Assembly (NCBI GenBank): GCA_030613745.1
Contig: JAUWLK010000114.1
Span: forward strand, 1 to 8,340
Reading direction: 5' to 3'
Length of the DNA: 8,340 bases
DNA from: Flavobacteriaceae bacterium
Lineage (GTDB): Bacteria; Bacteroidota; Bacteroidia; Flavobacteriales; Flavobacteriaceae
The position numbers and the translations under genes were made by a program. This document shows, in pieces, positions 1 to 7,038 of this stretch. The notes below the pieces were generated by a model. The model did no database searches. It was not told the origin of the DNA and saw nothing but the letters and a program-made list of their open reading frames with translations. Within the stretch, counting starts at the first letter, position 1. Every line of letters begins with the position of its first letter.

Positions 1-1150
1 AATAGTTTTGTGCTTTTTTTAAAATTACTGCAGTATTACAACCTCCAAAACCTGATGCCGTTTTTAAAAATATTTGCATCTCTTTCTTTATTGTTTTTTT
101 AATAATATTTATTGGATGTGTAACTCCTAATTCATCAAAACCTTTAGAAGCAATTAGTTTATTATGATTTAAAGATTCAATACCCATTATAATCTCTAAA
201 AGGCCGGAGGCACCTAAAGTATGTCCATAATATCCCTTTAGACTATTTAAAGGAATATCAAGCATTTTTAATCTGCTAAAAGCAACCGATTCCATTTCAT
301 CATTATAGTTCGTCGCTGTACCATGAGCCGAAATATAATCTAATTCACTAACTTTAATATTAGCTTCATTCAAAGCTGATTTAACACTAATGTACAAGCC
401 TTCTCCAGTTCGTGAAGGACCAGATATATGATTTGCATCATTACAAGAAGCTCCTCCTATTATTTGAACAACTTTTTTGCCAGTACTTTTTTTATGCGAA
501 GAAACCAATGCACTTGCAACTGCTTCACCTAATGTAATTCCAGTTCTATTTTTTGAAAACGGTTTACAGGGTTTATCACTTATTGCTTGAAATGATGTAA
601 AACCAGATAAAATAAATTCTGAAACCAAATCTCCTCCAACAACAACAATATCATCATACAAATTAGATTGAATCAATCGCTTTGCAACAACCAAAGCTAA
701 AACACCCGACACACAAGCATTTGATAAAATAACAGGTTCATTTTTAAAATTAAAAAAATCTTGAATTTGTTTACCCAATTGAGGTAAATATGCTCTATTT
801 TTTAAGTTGTAAAACTTCGAATTTGGAGATAAAGCATCTATATTTCCTTTTGTAGATGCTATGATCAATCCCGTTTTATCCGTAATTTTTAAATTGGATT
901 CTTTTAATATATGATTTATGGTAAGAATCATCATTTTTTCAAGTACAGTATACTTTTCTTTATCACCAATTTTTAAAAACTCCTTATCGACTTTACTTTT
1001 ATCAACTTGAGAGTTATAATATGAATCTCCATTTTTTCTTATATACTTTATAATACCTGATTTGCCCTCTAATAAATTTTTAAAATTAGAAGCACTATCA
1101 AAACCCAATGAGCTAATAACATGATGATTTGTAATATAAACTTCTCTCAT
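1..1150 (-). CDS. FabF-like beta-ketoacyl-ACP synthase (aryl polyene type), C-terminus cut by window edge
   Basis: Reading the minus strand from the ATG at 1150-1148 gives 383 residues with no stop before the window edge. The protein is a thiolase-fold ketosynthase of the FabF/KAS II type, which condenses an acyl-ACP with malonyl-ACP. The full triad is visible: Cys146 in NACVSG, His276 in SAHGTAT and His310 in GYYGHTLGASG, with the conserved Lys305 just before it. The late glycine-rich signature GFGGCN lies at about residues 368-373, so only a few C-terminal residues are probably missing. Because the cysteine is present, this is a catalytic ketosynthase and not a chain-length-factor partner. 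The gene starts 8 bp after the thioesterase stop and is probably co-transcribed with it. In this setting it most likely extends the aryl polyene chain, as ApeO-type enzymes do. That role is inferred from context; the family assignment is secure. Confidence 0.93.
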   Translation of the reverse strand, partial: MREVYITNHHVISSLGFDSASNFKNLLEGKSGIIKYIRKNGDSYYNSQVDKSKVDKEFLKIGDKEKYTVLEKMMILTINHILKESNLKITDKTGLIIASTKGNIDALSPNSKFYNLKNRAYLPQLGKQIQDFFNFKNEPVILSNACVSGVLALVVAKRLIQSNLYDDIVVVGGDLVSEFILSGFTSFQAISDKPCKPFSKNRTGITLGEAVASALVSSHKKSTGKKVVQIIGGASCNDANHISGPSRTGEGLYISVKSALNEANIKVSELDYISAHGTATNYNDEMESVAFSRLKMLDIPLNSLKGYYGHTLGASGLLEIIMGIESLNHNKLIASKGFDELGVTHPINIIKKTIKKEMQIFLKTASGFGGCNTAVILKKAQNY

Positions 1151-1158
1151 TTATTCTT

Positions 1159-1572
1159 TTATAATAATCCAACCCTTTTTTTCCATGCTGCAAAAAAAGT
1201 AGGTATATTTAATACCAATTCACCATTATCATCAATAAAAACCTGAATTGTTTTACCTGTACAAACTATTTTTCCTTCCGGATTAAAAATAATGTAAGTA
1301 AAAATCATTTTGTTTGCAAGTGTGTCAACATAGGCTGTTTCAATGGTTGCAATATCTCCATACTTTAAAGGCAATTTATGCTTACAAATAGATTCAACTA
1401 TTGGAGTTGCAAAACCATTGGCTTTAACATCTAAATATGAAATACCATGCTTTCTTCCAAAATCTTCTCTCCCATCTTCAAAATAAGTTATATAGTTTCC
1501 ATGCCAAACAATTCCTAAAGGATCTGTTTCATTGAATCTTACTTTAATAATTGATGTTTCTTTAATCTCCAT
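1159..1572 (-). CDS. Acyl-CoA/ACP thioesterase, YbgC / 4-hydroxybenzoyl-CoA thioesterase family
   Basis: This 137-residue single-domain hot-dog protein has the usual length for the family. The N-terminal signature is clear: an ETDPLGIVWHGNY stretch at residues 15-27, with Asp17 in the place of the catalytic aspartate of 4-hydroxybenzoyl-CoA thioesterase, followed by YFEDGRE around residues 30-36. The family hydrolyses acyl or aroyl thioesters of CoA, and sometimes of ACP. The gene begins 2 bp after the permease stop and ends 8 bp before the ketosynthase start, so it sits inside the pigment operon. Its job there could be to release a stalled or mis-primed acyl chain, or to handle an aryl-CoA starter. 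The sequence does not choose between these. No signal peptide is seen, so it should be cytoplasmic. Confidence 0.88.
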   Translation of the reverse strand: MEIKETSIIKVRFNETDPLGIVWHGNYITYFEDGREDFGRKHGISYLDVKANGFATPIVESICKHKLPLKYGDIATIETAYVDTLANKMIFTYIIFNPEGKIVCTGKTIQVFIDDNGELVLNIPTFFAAWKKRVGLL

Positions 1573-1574
1573 AC

Positions 1575-2849
1575 TTATACAGTATTTTTAGCTTTATCAT
1601 AATATATTGCAATAAATAACATCAAAACAAAAAATATTCCCATCAATAGAATTTCAGGTAAAATCCCAATAAAACTATTATCACGAATTATTACATCATA
1701 AAAACAATTCAAACCCCAATTCATTGGCGAAATTTTTGCAAATAATTGCATGATTTTTGGCATTGCAAATACAGGGATCCAAACCCCACCAACTGCTGCT
1801 AAAATTACAACTAAAGTGGCTCCAAATGGTGCCGATTGTTCTTGAGTGCTTGCAACTGTTCCAATTAGTATTCCAATACCAATTGCCGCTAATCCTGAAA
1901 AAATAGCGACTAAAAATAACAAAAAGTAACTGCCATTAATATCAAAATTAGGAAGTCCTAAATAAGGAAATAAATAAAGACCAACCAATAACATCAAGGC
2001 AAATTGAATTAAACATACAATTAAATAAATGATAACTTTACCACCTAAAATGGTAGCATAGGAAATAGGATTTGTTTTTAATCGAACAAATGTTCCTTGA
2101 TTTTTTTCATTCACAATATTTATTGAAAGAGGTACAATTATAAAAAATATTGCAAACAAAGCCCAAGCTGGAACATTATGTTGTACTGAATTTGGTTTTA
2201 TTTCCTTATTATTCTTTTGAGGGTTTATTTCTAAAAAAGATATAAATTTTTTATTTTCAAAAACCTCTTTATCAATTTCTAATTCATCTTTAAAAGCCTT
2301 ATAGATTGATTGTGTCTCTATTTTAGAAACCATATTATCTATTGCATTTTTTATTCCATTTCTAAACGACAGTTGAATTGTTGGATCAAAATACAATTTA
2401 ATTTGCTGGGTATCAATTTCATCCAATTCAACTGCATCATCTTCTGTAATTTCAAATTCTTCTAATATTTTTGAAACATTTAAGGATACCTTTACTCTAA
2501 GATTTTTTGTCAGATCTTTAGGAATAATAATAGCCAATTTATACTCACTACTTAAAATCAAATCATTAACCTGACTTTCAGTAATTTGTTTTCCATCAAT
2601 TTTTGTAACAATTTCAAAAGAATTGCTATCTTTTAAATTAGAAATTATAGATTTAGAAAGTGCATTGGTATCATTATCAATTAGTAAAATTTTAATTTTT
2701 GAATTAAAAATTTGGCTAGAAGTACTTTCTTGAATTAAGGTCACAGTTACTACAAGAATCAGAGGCATAATAAAAAGTATGACCAAGCCACCAATATCTC
2801 TTTTTAAAAGTAAAAATTCCTTATATGTTGACCTCCATAACTTATACAT
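1575..2849 (-). CDS. ABC-2 type transporter permease
   Basis: This 424-residue membrane protein has the layout of ABC-2 exporters. One N-terminal membrane segment lies at about residues 21-40. A large, mostly polar domain follows, about 41-226, expected outside the inner membrane. A C-terminal block then has around five hydrophobic segments, near 228-246, 270-292, 308-332, 341-363 and 396-416. The cytoplasmic NEKNQGTFVRL stretch (247-257) matches the E+xxGT motif typical of this permease group. The start overlaps the end of the ATPase gene by 8 bp, which suggests coupled translation and one complex. On the mRNA, a purine-rich AGGTGGAG and an AAGAGA lie upstream of the ATG, inside the ATPase gene. 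The likely role is export of the pigment, or of a lipid-like intermediate, from the inner membrane. The substrate is inferred only from the neighbours. Confidence 0.93.
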   Translation of the reverse strand: MYKLWRSTYKEFLLLKRDIGGLVILFIMPLILVVTVTLIQESTSSQIFNSKIKILLIDNDTNALSKSIISNLKDSNSFEIVTKIDGKQITESQVNDLILSSEYKLAIIIPKDLTKNLRVKVSLNVSKILEEFEITEDDAVELDEIDTQQIKLYFDPTIQLSFRNGIKNAIDNMVSKIETQSIYKAFKDELEIDKEVFENKKFISFLEINPQKNNKEIKPNSVQHNVPAWALFAIFFIIVPLSINIVNEKNQGTFVRLKTNPISYATILGGKVIIYLIVCLIQFALMLLVGLYLFPYLGLPNFDINGSYFLLFLVAIFSGLAAIGIGILIGTVASTQEQSAPFGATLVVILAAVGGVWIPVFAMPKIMQLFAKISPMNWGLNCFYDVIIRDNSFIGILPEILLMGIFFVLMLFIAIYYDKAKNTV

Positions 2850-3597
2850 AATCTCTTAATTCTCCACCTGTTAAATTGAGATACACTTCTTCTAAATTAG
2901 ATGCCATTTCAACAGATTTAATCAATTTTAATGGATGACCCCTTGCTATTATACTACCATTATCAATTATTGCTACATCTGTACAAAACTCTTGTGCTTC
3001 CAACATGTGATGCGAAGTATATACAATCGTAGTTCCTTCGCTATTCAATTGTTTTAAGTGTTTTATAATTACATTTTTTGATTGTACATCAACTCCAACT
3101 GTTGGTTCATCTAAAAATAATATTTCAGGATTATGTAATGTTCCGGCAATTAAATTAACACGCCTTTTCATACCTCCTGAAAAGGTTTTTACTTTTTTAT
3201 TAATAAAACGTGTTAATCCTAATTCTTTCAATGATTGCTTTATTCTTGATTTAAGATCTTCTTCTTTCAAACCGTACATTGCTCCAAAATATATTAAATT
3301 TTCAAAAGCTGTCAAGGTAGGATACAAAGCATATTCTTGTGGTACTACACCAATTAAATTTTGAATTTGTAATTTGTTATTTTTATAATTTAATTGTTTT
3401 ATTTCTATAGTTCCAGCAGTAGGTTTTAGCAAACCACAAAGCATAGAAATAAGTGTAGTTTTACCTGCCCCATTTGGACCAAGCAATCCAAATATTTCAT
3501 TTTTTTGAATTGATAAATTCAACGGATTAACTGCAAAATAATCAGAATCTTTATATTTTTTCGCCAACTGGTTTATATAAATTAATCCTTTATCCAT
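2842..3597 (-). CDS. ABC transporter ATP-binding protein
   Basis: This 251-residue nucleotide-binding subunit has all its motifs intact: Walker A GPNGAGKTT at residues 40-48, Q-loop Gln87 in VVPQEYALY, signature SGGMKRR at 140-146, Walker B ILFLDEP at 159-165 with catalytic Glu164, and the switch histidine His196 in YTSHHMLEA. The pattern is that of CcmA/DRA-type exporter ATPases, which pair with ABC-2 permeases. It lies directly before the permease gene and overlaps it by 8 bp, so the two should form one transporter, presumably as a dimer of each. The ATG abuts the stop codon of the BtrH-like gene (TAAATG). It powers export across the inner membrane. The substrate is not visible in the sequence, but the setting suggests flexirubin or a precursor. 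Confidence 0.95.
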   Translation of the reverse strand: MDKGLIYINQLAKKYKDSDYFAVNPLNLSIQKNEIFGLLGPNGAGKTTLISMLCGLLKPTAGTIEIKQLNYKNNKLQIQNLIGVVPQEYALYPTLTAFENLIYFGAMYGLKEEDLKSRIKQSLKELGLTRFINKKVKTFSGGMKRRVNLIAGTLHNPEILFLDEPTVGVDVQSKNVIIKHLKQLNSEGTTIVYTSHHMLEAQEFCTDVAIIDNGSIIARGHPLKLIKSVEMASNLEEVYLNLTGGELRDYV

Positions 3598-4596
3598 TTA
3601 AGCAATAGCTTTTTTAAGTTTTTTATAAAATGCTTCTTCTTTATCTGCTATATGAAATAATTTTTCAGAAACTTTATTATATCCATCAAATTCATTACTT
3701 CTGTTTTTATATAAGCGTGATGCATCCAATGCAAAGTCCCGCCATAAATCGCCAATATCTGTTATTTCTTTTGCAAGAATCTTAAGATCTTTATTTTTTA
3801 ATATTTCAGAAGCTTCTTGTAAAAAAGCACCATAAATATATCGAAAACCTCCACCACCAGTACCAATTTCTTCTTGCATTCTAACTATTTGTCCTAAATA
3901 ATGATTGGTTTTTTTTGCTCCAATTTTTTTAGGCCACTTTTTTATCGACCTTGCAACCATACGCATACCTTTAACGCCAACTATTGGAATTGGAGCCAAC
4001 ATATCTCTGCAAGTTGCCTTTATTGCTTTTTTAATTGCTCTTTCAAAATTAATTTCTTTTGGTATTTCAATAGGAAAATACATTTGTCCTTTTGGTGCAT
4101 AAACACCTTTTGCAAACCTTACGGTTTCTAATTCTTTTGTAGATAATGTAGTTACATCTTCCATCACCGGGTCACTTATTAAATAAGTATCTTCTTCTTT
4201 GCCATAAACAACTAAATTATGAGCATTAAAATGAAAACGATATTCATCTGGGAAATAAGTAAGATTAAAAACTCCAACCTGTAATCCGACAGGAATATTT
4301 TCTTCGAGCATTTTATCCAATGCTTTTGTTGCCAATCCAGTCTTCTTAAACTTCTGTCTTTTTATTTTAATTCCCAAACGCTTGGTCATACGCTTAAAAA
4401 TCAACCCTGGTTGTGGTCTGAAACTAAGAGCAGGTGCAAAATTTACTTTTAAAAATGGTAAATACACAAAAAATATTCCCGAACCTAATCCAAAAGCCAA
4501 AGGTTCACTAATTTTTAAGCCGCTATGTGTCAATAAATTTGAAATAACACCATTTTCACAATGTGCGGTTTGTTTATGTTTAAAATCAATTTTCAT
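3598..4596 (-). CDS. BtrH_N / DUF4872 domain protein, putative ACP-dependent acyltransferase
   Basis: This 332-residue soluble protein resembles the BtrH_N family. BtrH in butirosin synthesis moves an acyl group from a carrier protein to an amine acceptor. The N-terminal hallmark is visible: HCENG at residues 12-16, then SEPLAFGLGSG at 30-40. A later NAHNLVVYG (124-132) and ISDP (140-143) have the spacing of a C39/papain-like core, so Cys13, His126 and Asp142 may form a catalytic triad; this is my inference from pattern. The C-terminal half carries a glycine-rich EIGTGGGGFRYIYG stretch (243-256) followed by helices, as in DUF4872. It sits with no gap between the 133-residue gene and the ATPase gene, with a TAAATG join on each side. 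A plausible role is transfer of the ACP-bound aryl polyene to the resorcinol hydroxyl. Family membership is fairly sure; the reaction is a hypothesis. Confidence 0.85.
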   Translation of the reverse strand: MKIDFKHKQTAHCENGVISNLLTHSGLKISEPLAFGLGSGIFFVYLPFLKVNFAPALSFRPQPGLIFKRMTKRLGIKIKRQKFKKTGLATKALDKMLEENIPVGLQVGVFNLTYFPDEYRFHFNAHNLVVYGKEEDTYLISDPVMEDVTTLSTKELETVRFAKGVYAPKGQMYFPIEIPKEINFERAIKKAIKATCRDMLAPIPIVGVKGMRMVARSIKKWPKKIGAKKTNHYLGQIVRMQEEIGTGGGGFRYIYGAFLQEASEILKNKDLKILAKEITDIGDLWRDFALDASRLYKNRSNEFDGYNKVSEKLFHIADKEEAFYKKLKKAIA

Positions 4597-4998
4597 TTAT
4601 CTAGAAATATCTTTTAATTTAGCCAAGCTAATATTAAAAATATCGGTATATTTTTCTAAAGATTTTGAGCTAAGTTTGTCAAAATTAGAAGGCTTAAAAT
4701 GTCTTTTAACAATCCATTTCCATTTTCCAAAATATGCTGCTAAAACAGAAAGATCCATTCGGTTCAATTCCATATAATATGCTATAGGACTAAGTTCTTT
4801 ATTTATTACTTTTTGTTTTATTTCTTCAACTCGCTCATCAATTAATTCTAGTGATTTATCAAGCGCTAGAGTTTTTGGAGCCCATCCTGAGCTTTGTTTT
4901 GTTGAATAATTACCATTTTCATCTACCACATAGCAAAGGTCATTCATATTTGCAGAAGTAAGGTGACTCTTATCCTGGGGTACTTCATTATCTTTCAT
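4597..4998 (-). CDS. Small conserved-looking protein of unknown function, flexirubin-operon type
   Basis: I do not recognise a characterised family for this 133-residue protein. No signal peptide or membrane segment is seen. The N-terminal third is polar and contains a CYVVDENGNY stretch (22-31) and a GWAPK motif (38-42). Residues 45-70 look like a charged helix. The C-terminal part, about 70-125, is predicted by eye to be helical. In it the stretch MDLSVLAAYFGKWKWIVKRHF (81-101) is spaced like a helix-turn-helix, with a conserved-looking glycine and a basic second helix. The start codon overlaps the end of the upstream hot-dog gene by 11 bp and the stop abuts the BtrH-like ATG, so it is co-translated with pathway enzymes. 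It could be a small regulator, an adaptor or a carrier-protein partner; the sequence does not decide. Confidence 0.8.
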   Translation of the reverse strand: MKDNEVPQDKSHLTSANMNDLCYVVDENGNYSTKQSSGWAPKTLALDKSLELIDERVEEIKQKVINKELSPIAYYMELNRMDLSVLAAYFGKWKWIVKRHFKPSNFDKLSSKSLEKYTDIFNISLAKLKDISR

Positions 4999-5458
4999 GG
5001 CCTATGTCTTTTATAAATAAATTCAATAAACAATCTAACATCACTTTATCATTACACCATATTTCACCTCTCATAGTACAAGTCAAATAATTTTCAAAAT
5101 CAAATCTTGAAATCATTTTTCCGCTTGAAATAAGAAGGTCATTTACTTTGGGTAAGTTATAAATATTAACAGATTTTATTGCAGTAATGTAACCTATAAC
5201 TTCTGATTTATTTTCCTTTCTTTCATCTCCATCATTAAAATAAGAACTACCTGCAATTACCGAACATGTTTGGGCTATGTTTTCTACCAATCCTGTTTCA
5301 ATAAAAATATCATTTTTTAAAAAAATATTATTCTGTTTTATTAAAAATTCTGTTTTAACAAAATCTATTGTCAATGTTTTTAACTCATCAACCATCAACA
5401 TAGATTTTCTATGTGGCAAGTATTTTCTTATATCAATGTTTTTATTTATAGAACCCAT
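4988..5458 (-). CDS. Hot-dog-fold 3-hydroxyacyl-ACP dehydratase-like protein (second of tandem pair)
   Basis: This 156-residue protein resembles FabZ/ApeP-type dehydratases, which remove water from 3-hydroxyacyl-ACP. A LPHRKSMLMVDEL stretch at residues 14-26 matches the LPHRxPFLLVD signature. ETGLVENIAQT (54-64) matches the central helix, with Glu59 in the position of the FabZ catalytic glutamate. The GHFPGxPxMPG loop that carries the FabZ catalytic histidine is not present; that region reads NNIFLKNDIF instead. It aligns along its whole length with the next gene upstream, from which it is 4 bp away, and is probably its partner in a heterodimer. Relative to that paralog it has an acidic/lysine-rich insert near residues 75-86. 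It probably acts on the growing polyene chain, but it might be a non-catalytic subunit. No signal peptide is seen. Confidence 0.82.
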   Translation of the reverse strand: MGSINKNIDIRKYLPHRKSMLMVDELKTLTIDFVKTEFLIKQNNIFLKNDIFIETGLVENIAQTCSVIAGSSYFNDGDERKENKSEVIGYITAIKSVNIYNLPKVNDLLISSGKMISRFDFENYLTCTMRGEIWCNDKVMLDCLLNLFIKDIGHER

Positions 5459-5462
5459 TTGC

Positions 5463-5882
5463 TTATTTTGCCAATACCGTTTTCATTTGACTTTTAGCAA
5501 TAATTTCATCTTTACAGAAAACCTCAATATCTACCAAAGTTACTCCCATAAATTCTTGGATAATATTGATGGTTGTTTCTAAAGATTCGCCAGTTTTTGG
5601 CAATCTATTTATAACTACATTTTTGATCGAACCAATATAACCGGTTGGAGCAATTTTATTTTGTAAAAAGAATTGGTAACCAGTATGCAAAGCCACCGAC
5701 TGTGCCATGTGTTCAATAATTCCTGATTCTACAAAGTAATTATCTTCAACAAAAATATTATTTGATGCAACTCTAAATCGTGACTTTAAATTCTCTTCTG
5801 TATAAGTTAATAATTCATCAACCATTACAAACGGCTCTTTATGAGGAATCAATTTTTTTACTTTATCACTATCAACAATCAT
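5463..5882 (-). CDS. Hot-dog-fold 3-hydroxyacyl-ACP dehydratase-like protein (first of tandem pair, ApeP-like)
   Basis: This 139-residue single hot-dog domain has a LIPHKEPFVMVDEL signature at residues 11-24. Its central helix ESGIIEHMAQS (52-62) carries Glu57, equivalent to the FabZ active-site glutamate. A GYIGSIKNVVINRLP stretch follows at 81-95, as in ApeP-like proteins of aryl polyene clusters. As in its neighbour, the FabZ loop with the catalytic histidine is replaced, here by NNIFVEDNYF at 41-50. The gene lies 12 bp after darB and 4 bp before its paralog, so the two are probably made together. The expected role is dehydration of 3-hydroxyacyl-ACP during polyene extension, in the cytoplasm. 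Aryl polyene systems are known to use two dehydratase-type proteins, which fits a paired function. Activity of this subunit alone is uncertain. Confidence 0.85.
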   Translation of the reverse strand: MIVDSDKVKKLIPHKEPFVMVDELLTYTEENLKSRFRVASNNIFVEDNYFVESGIIEHMAQSVALHTGYQFFLQNKIAPTGYIGSIKNVVINRLPKTGESLETTINIIQEFMGVTLVDIEVFCKDEIIAKSQMKTVLAK

Positions 5883-5894
5883 TCTATGAAAAAT

Positions 5895-7028
5895 TTAACA
5901 AACTGTTAAAAGTGCATAAGCATATGAAAATCTACCACTCTCGGGAACACATAGAAAAATCGAATCTCCTTTTTTTAATTTACCTGAATGAAATAACTCT
6001 TCCAGCATAATAAAAATAGAAGCAGCGCCTACATTTCCTATTTTACTCAAATTCATAAACCAATTAGATTCAGGTACATCTACTCCCTCTTCTTTCATAA
6101 GGTTCTTTAACTTGTCTTCAAAATAATAAGAAGAAATATGAGGTAAAAAATAAGTAATAGAAGATGGTTTCAGATTATTTTTGTCCATGGCATCTTTCAT
6201 ACTTTCAACACCTTTTTCAATAATATGCTTATCTAGTAATTTAACATCTTGCTTTAACGAAAAAACCGATTTAGTTAACCATTCATCCGGATGATAGTCA
6301 TTCCAAGGTTTGATAGAACCATCTTCTTGTTTATCACCCCCAGCATACATACAAGTTTCCAATTCATGCGCATAAGAATAAGCCTCCATCCATTCAATTT
6401 TAAGTGATAATTCACCCTTTGGTTCGTTTTCAACAAGAATGGCACCAGCTCCATCGGAAAGCATCCATCTAAGAAAATCTTTTTTAAATGCAAGAATAGG
6501 TTTTTCTTCCAGTGCAACAAGGTTTTCTACTTCATTATTAAATTTCTCTGCCAACATCCATGTTGAAAGCCTTTCAGAACCTGTACAAACAGCATTAGTA
6601 GAATTTCCTGATTTAACAGATAAAAATCCATATTTAAGTGCATTCATTCCCGAAGTACAAATGCCTGATGAAGAGTTTAATTCAAAACTTTTTTTTGTAA
6701 ACAAACCATCAACCATTCCCGCATGAGAAGGCTGAAGTTGAGCAGGAGTTGTCGTTCCACAAGATAAAACTTCCAAATCTTCTTCTTTAAATTTATCATC
6801 AAAAAGTTTATCAATTGTTTCTTTTGTCAATTGTGCATTGTTATGCGTAACATTTCCATTTGAATCTATAGTATAATATCTAGTTTTGATTCCGTTATTC
6901 CTTAGAATCACCCTTCTTGCTTTTGATGGTTTACCGTCAACATAACCTAATATTTCTTCCATTTCATCATTAGAAACTGGCTTATTTGGTAATACTTTGG
7001 CAATTCTATTTATATAAACATTAGACAT
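5895..7028 (-). CDS. darB: DarB-like beta-ketoacyl-ACP synthase III
   Basis: This 377-residue FabH-type thiolase-fold enzyme follows directly after darA, the usual arrangement in dialkylresorcinol and flexirubin clusters. The active-site triad is visible: Cys124 in SSGICTSGMNALKYG, His297 in FLPHISSYY and Asn332 in KIGNVGAAS. DarB-type enzymes make the carbon bond that links a 3-oxoacyl thioester to a second acyl chain, giving the precursor that is cyclized to the resorcinol ring together with DarA. The C-terminus ends in a typical FabH-like strand region with ESGRFSYAYALL. The ATG at 7028 lies 10 bp after the darA stop with an AGAAAAG stretch just upstream. Length and motifs are complete. 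The family is certain; the DarB identity rests on the darA neighbour and the divergent active-site context. Confidence 0.9.
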   Translation of the reverse strand: MSNVYINRIAKVLPNKPVSNDEMEEILGYVDGKPSKARRVILRNNGIKTRYYTIDSNGNVTHNNAQLTKETIDKLFDDKFKEEDLEVLSCGTTTPAQLQPSHAGMVDGLFTKKSFELNSSSGICTSGMNALKYGFLSVKSGNSTNAVCTGSERLSTWMLAEKFNNEVENLVALEEKPILAFKKDFLRWMLSDGAGAILVENEPKGELSLKIEWMEAYSYAHELETCMYAGGDKQEDGSIKPWNDYHPDEWLTKSVFSLKQDVKLLDKHIIEKGVESMKDAMDKNNLKPSSITYFLPHISSYYFEDKLKNLMKEEGVDVPESNWFMNLSKIGNVGAASIFIMLEELFHSGKLKKGDSIFLCVPESGRFSYAYALLTVC

Positions 7029-7038
7029 GCTTTTCTAA

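Noticed and set aside
3901..4131. Plus-strand open frames of 76 and 65 residues within the BtrH-like gene
   Set aside because: They lie fully antisense to a well-supported gene and show no recognisable domain; composition is that of a complementary-strand shadow.
4382..4777. Plus-strand open frame of 131 residues across the BtrH-like gene and the 133-residue gene
   Set aside because: It is antisense to two co-directional genes, crosses their join and has no family features.
5277..5582. Plus-strand open frame of 101 residues over the dehydratase pair
   Set aside because: It is antisense to both dehydratase-like genes; its low-complexity, Phe/Ile/Asn-rich content is expected from reverse-reading AT-rich coding sequence.
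5780..6010. Plus-strand open frame of 76 residues across the join between the first dehydratase and darB
   Set aside because: It is antisense to conserved coding sequence on both sides and has no motif or upstream signal.
6275..6726. An 81-residue minus-strand frame and a 95-residue plus-strand frame inside darB
   Set aside because: Both overlap the intact FabH-like enzyme in other frames; the darB frame holds the active-site motifs and the others do not.
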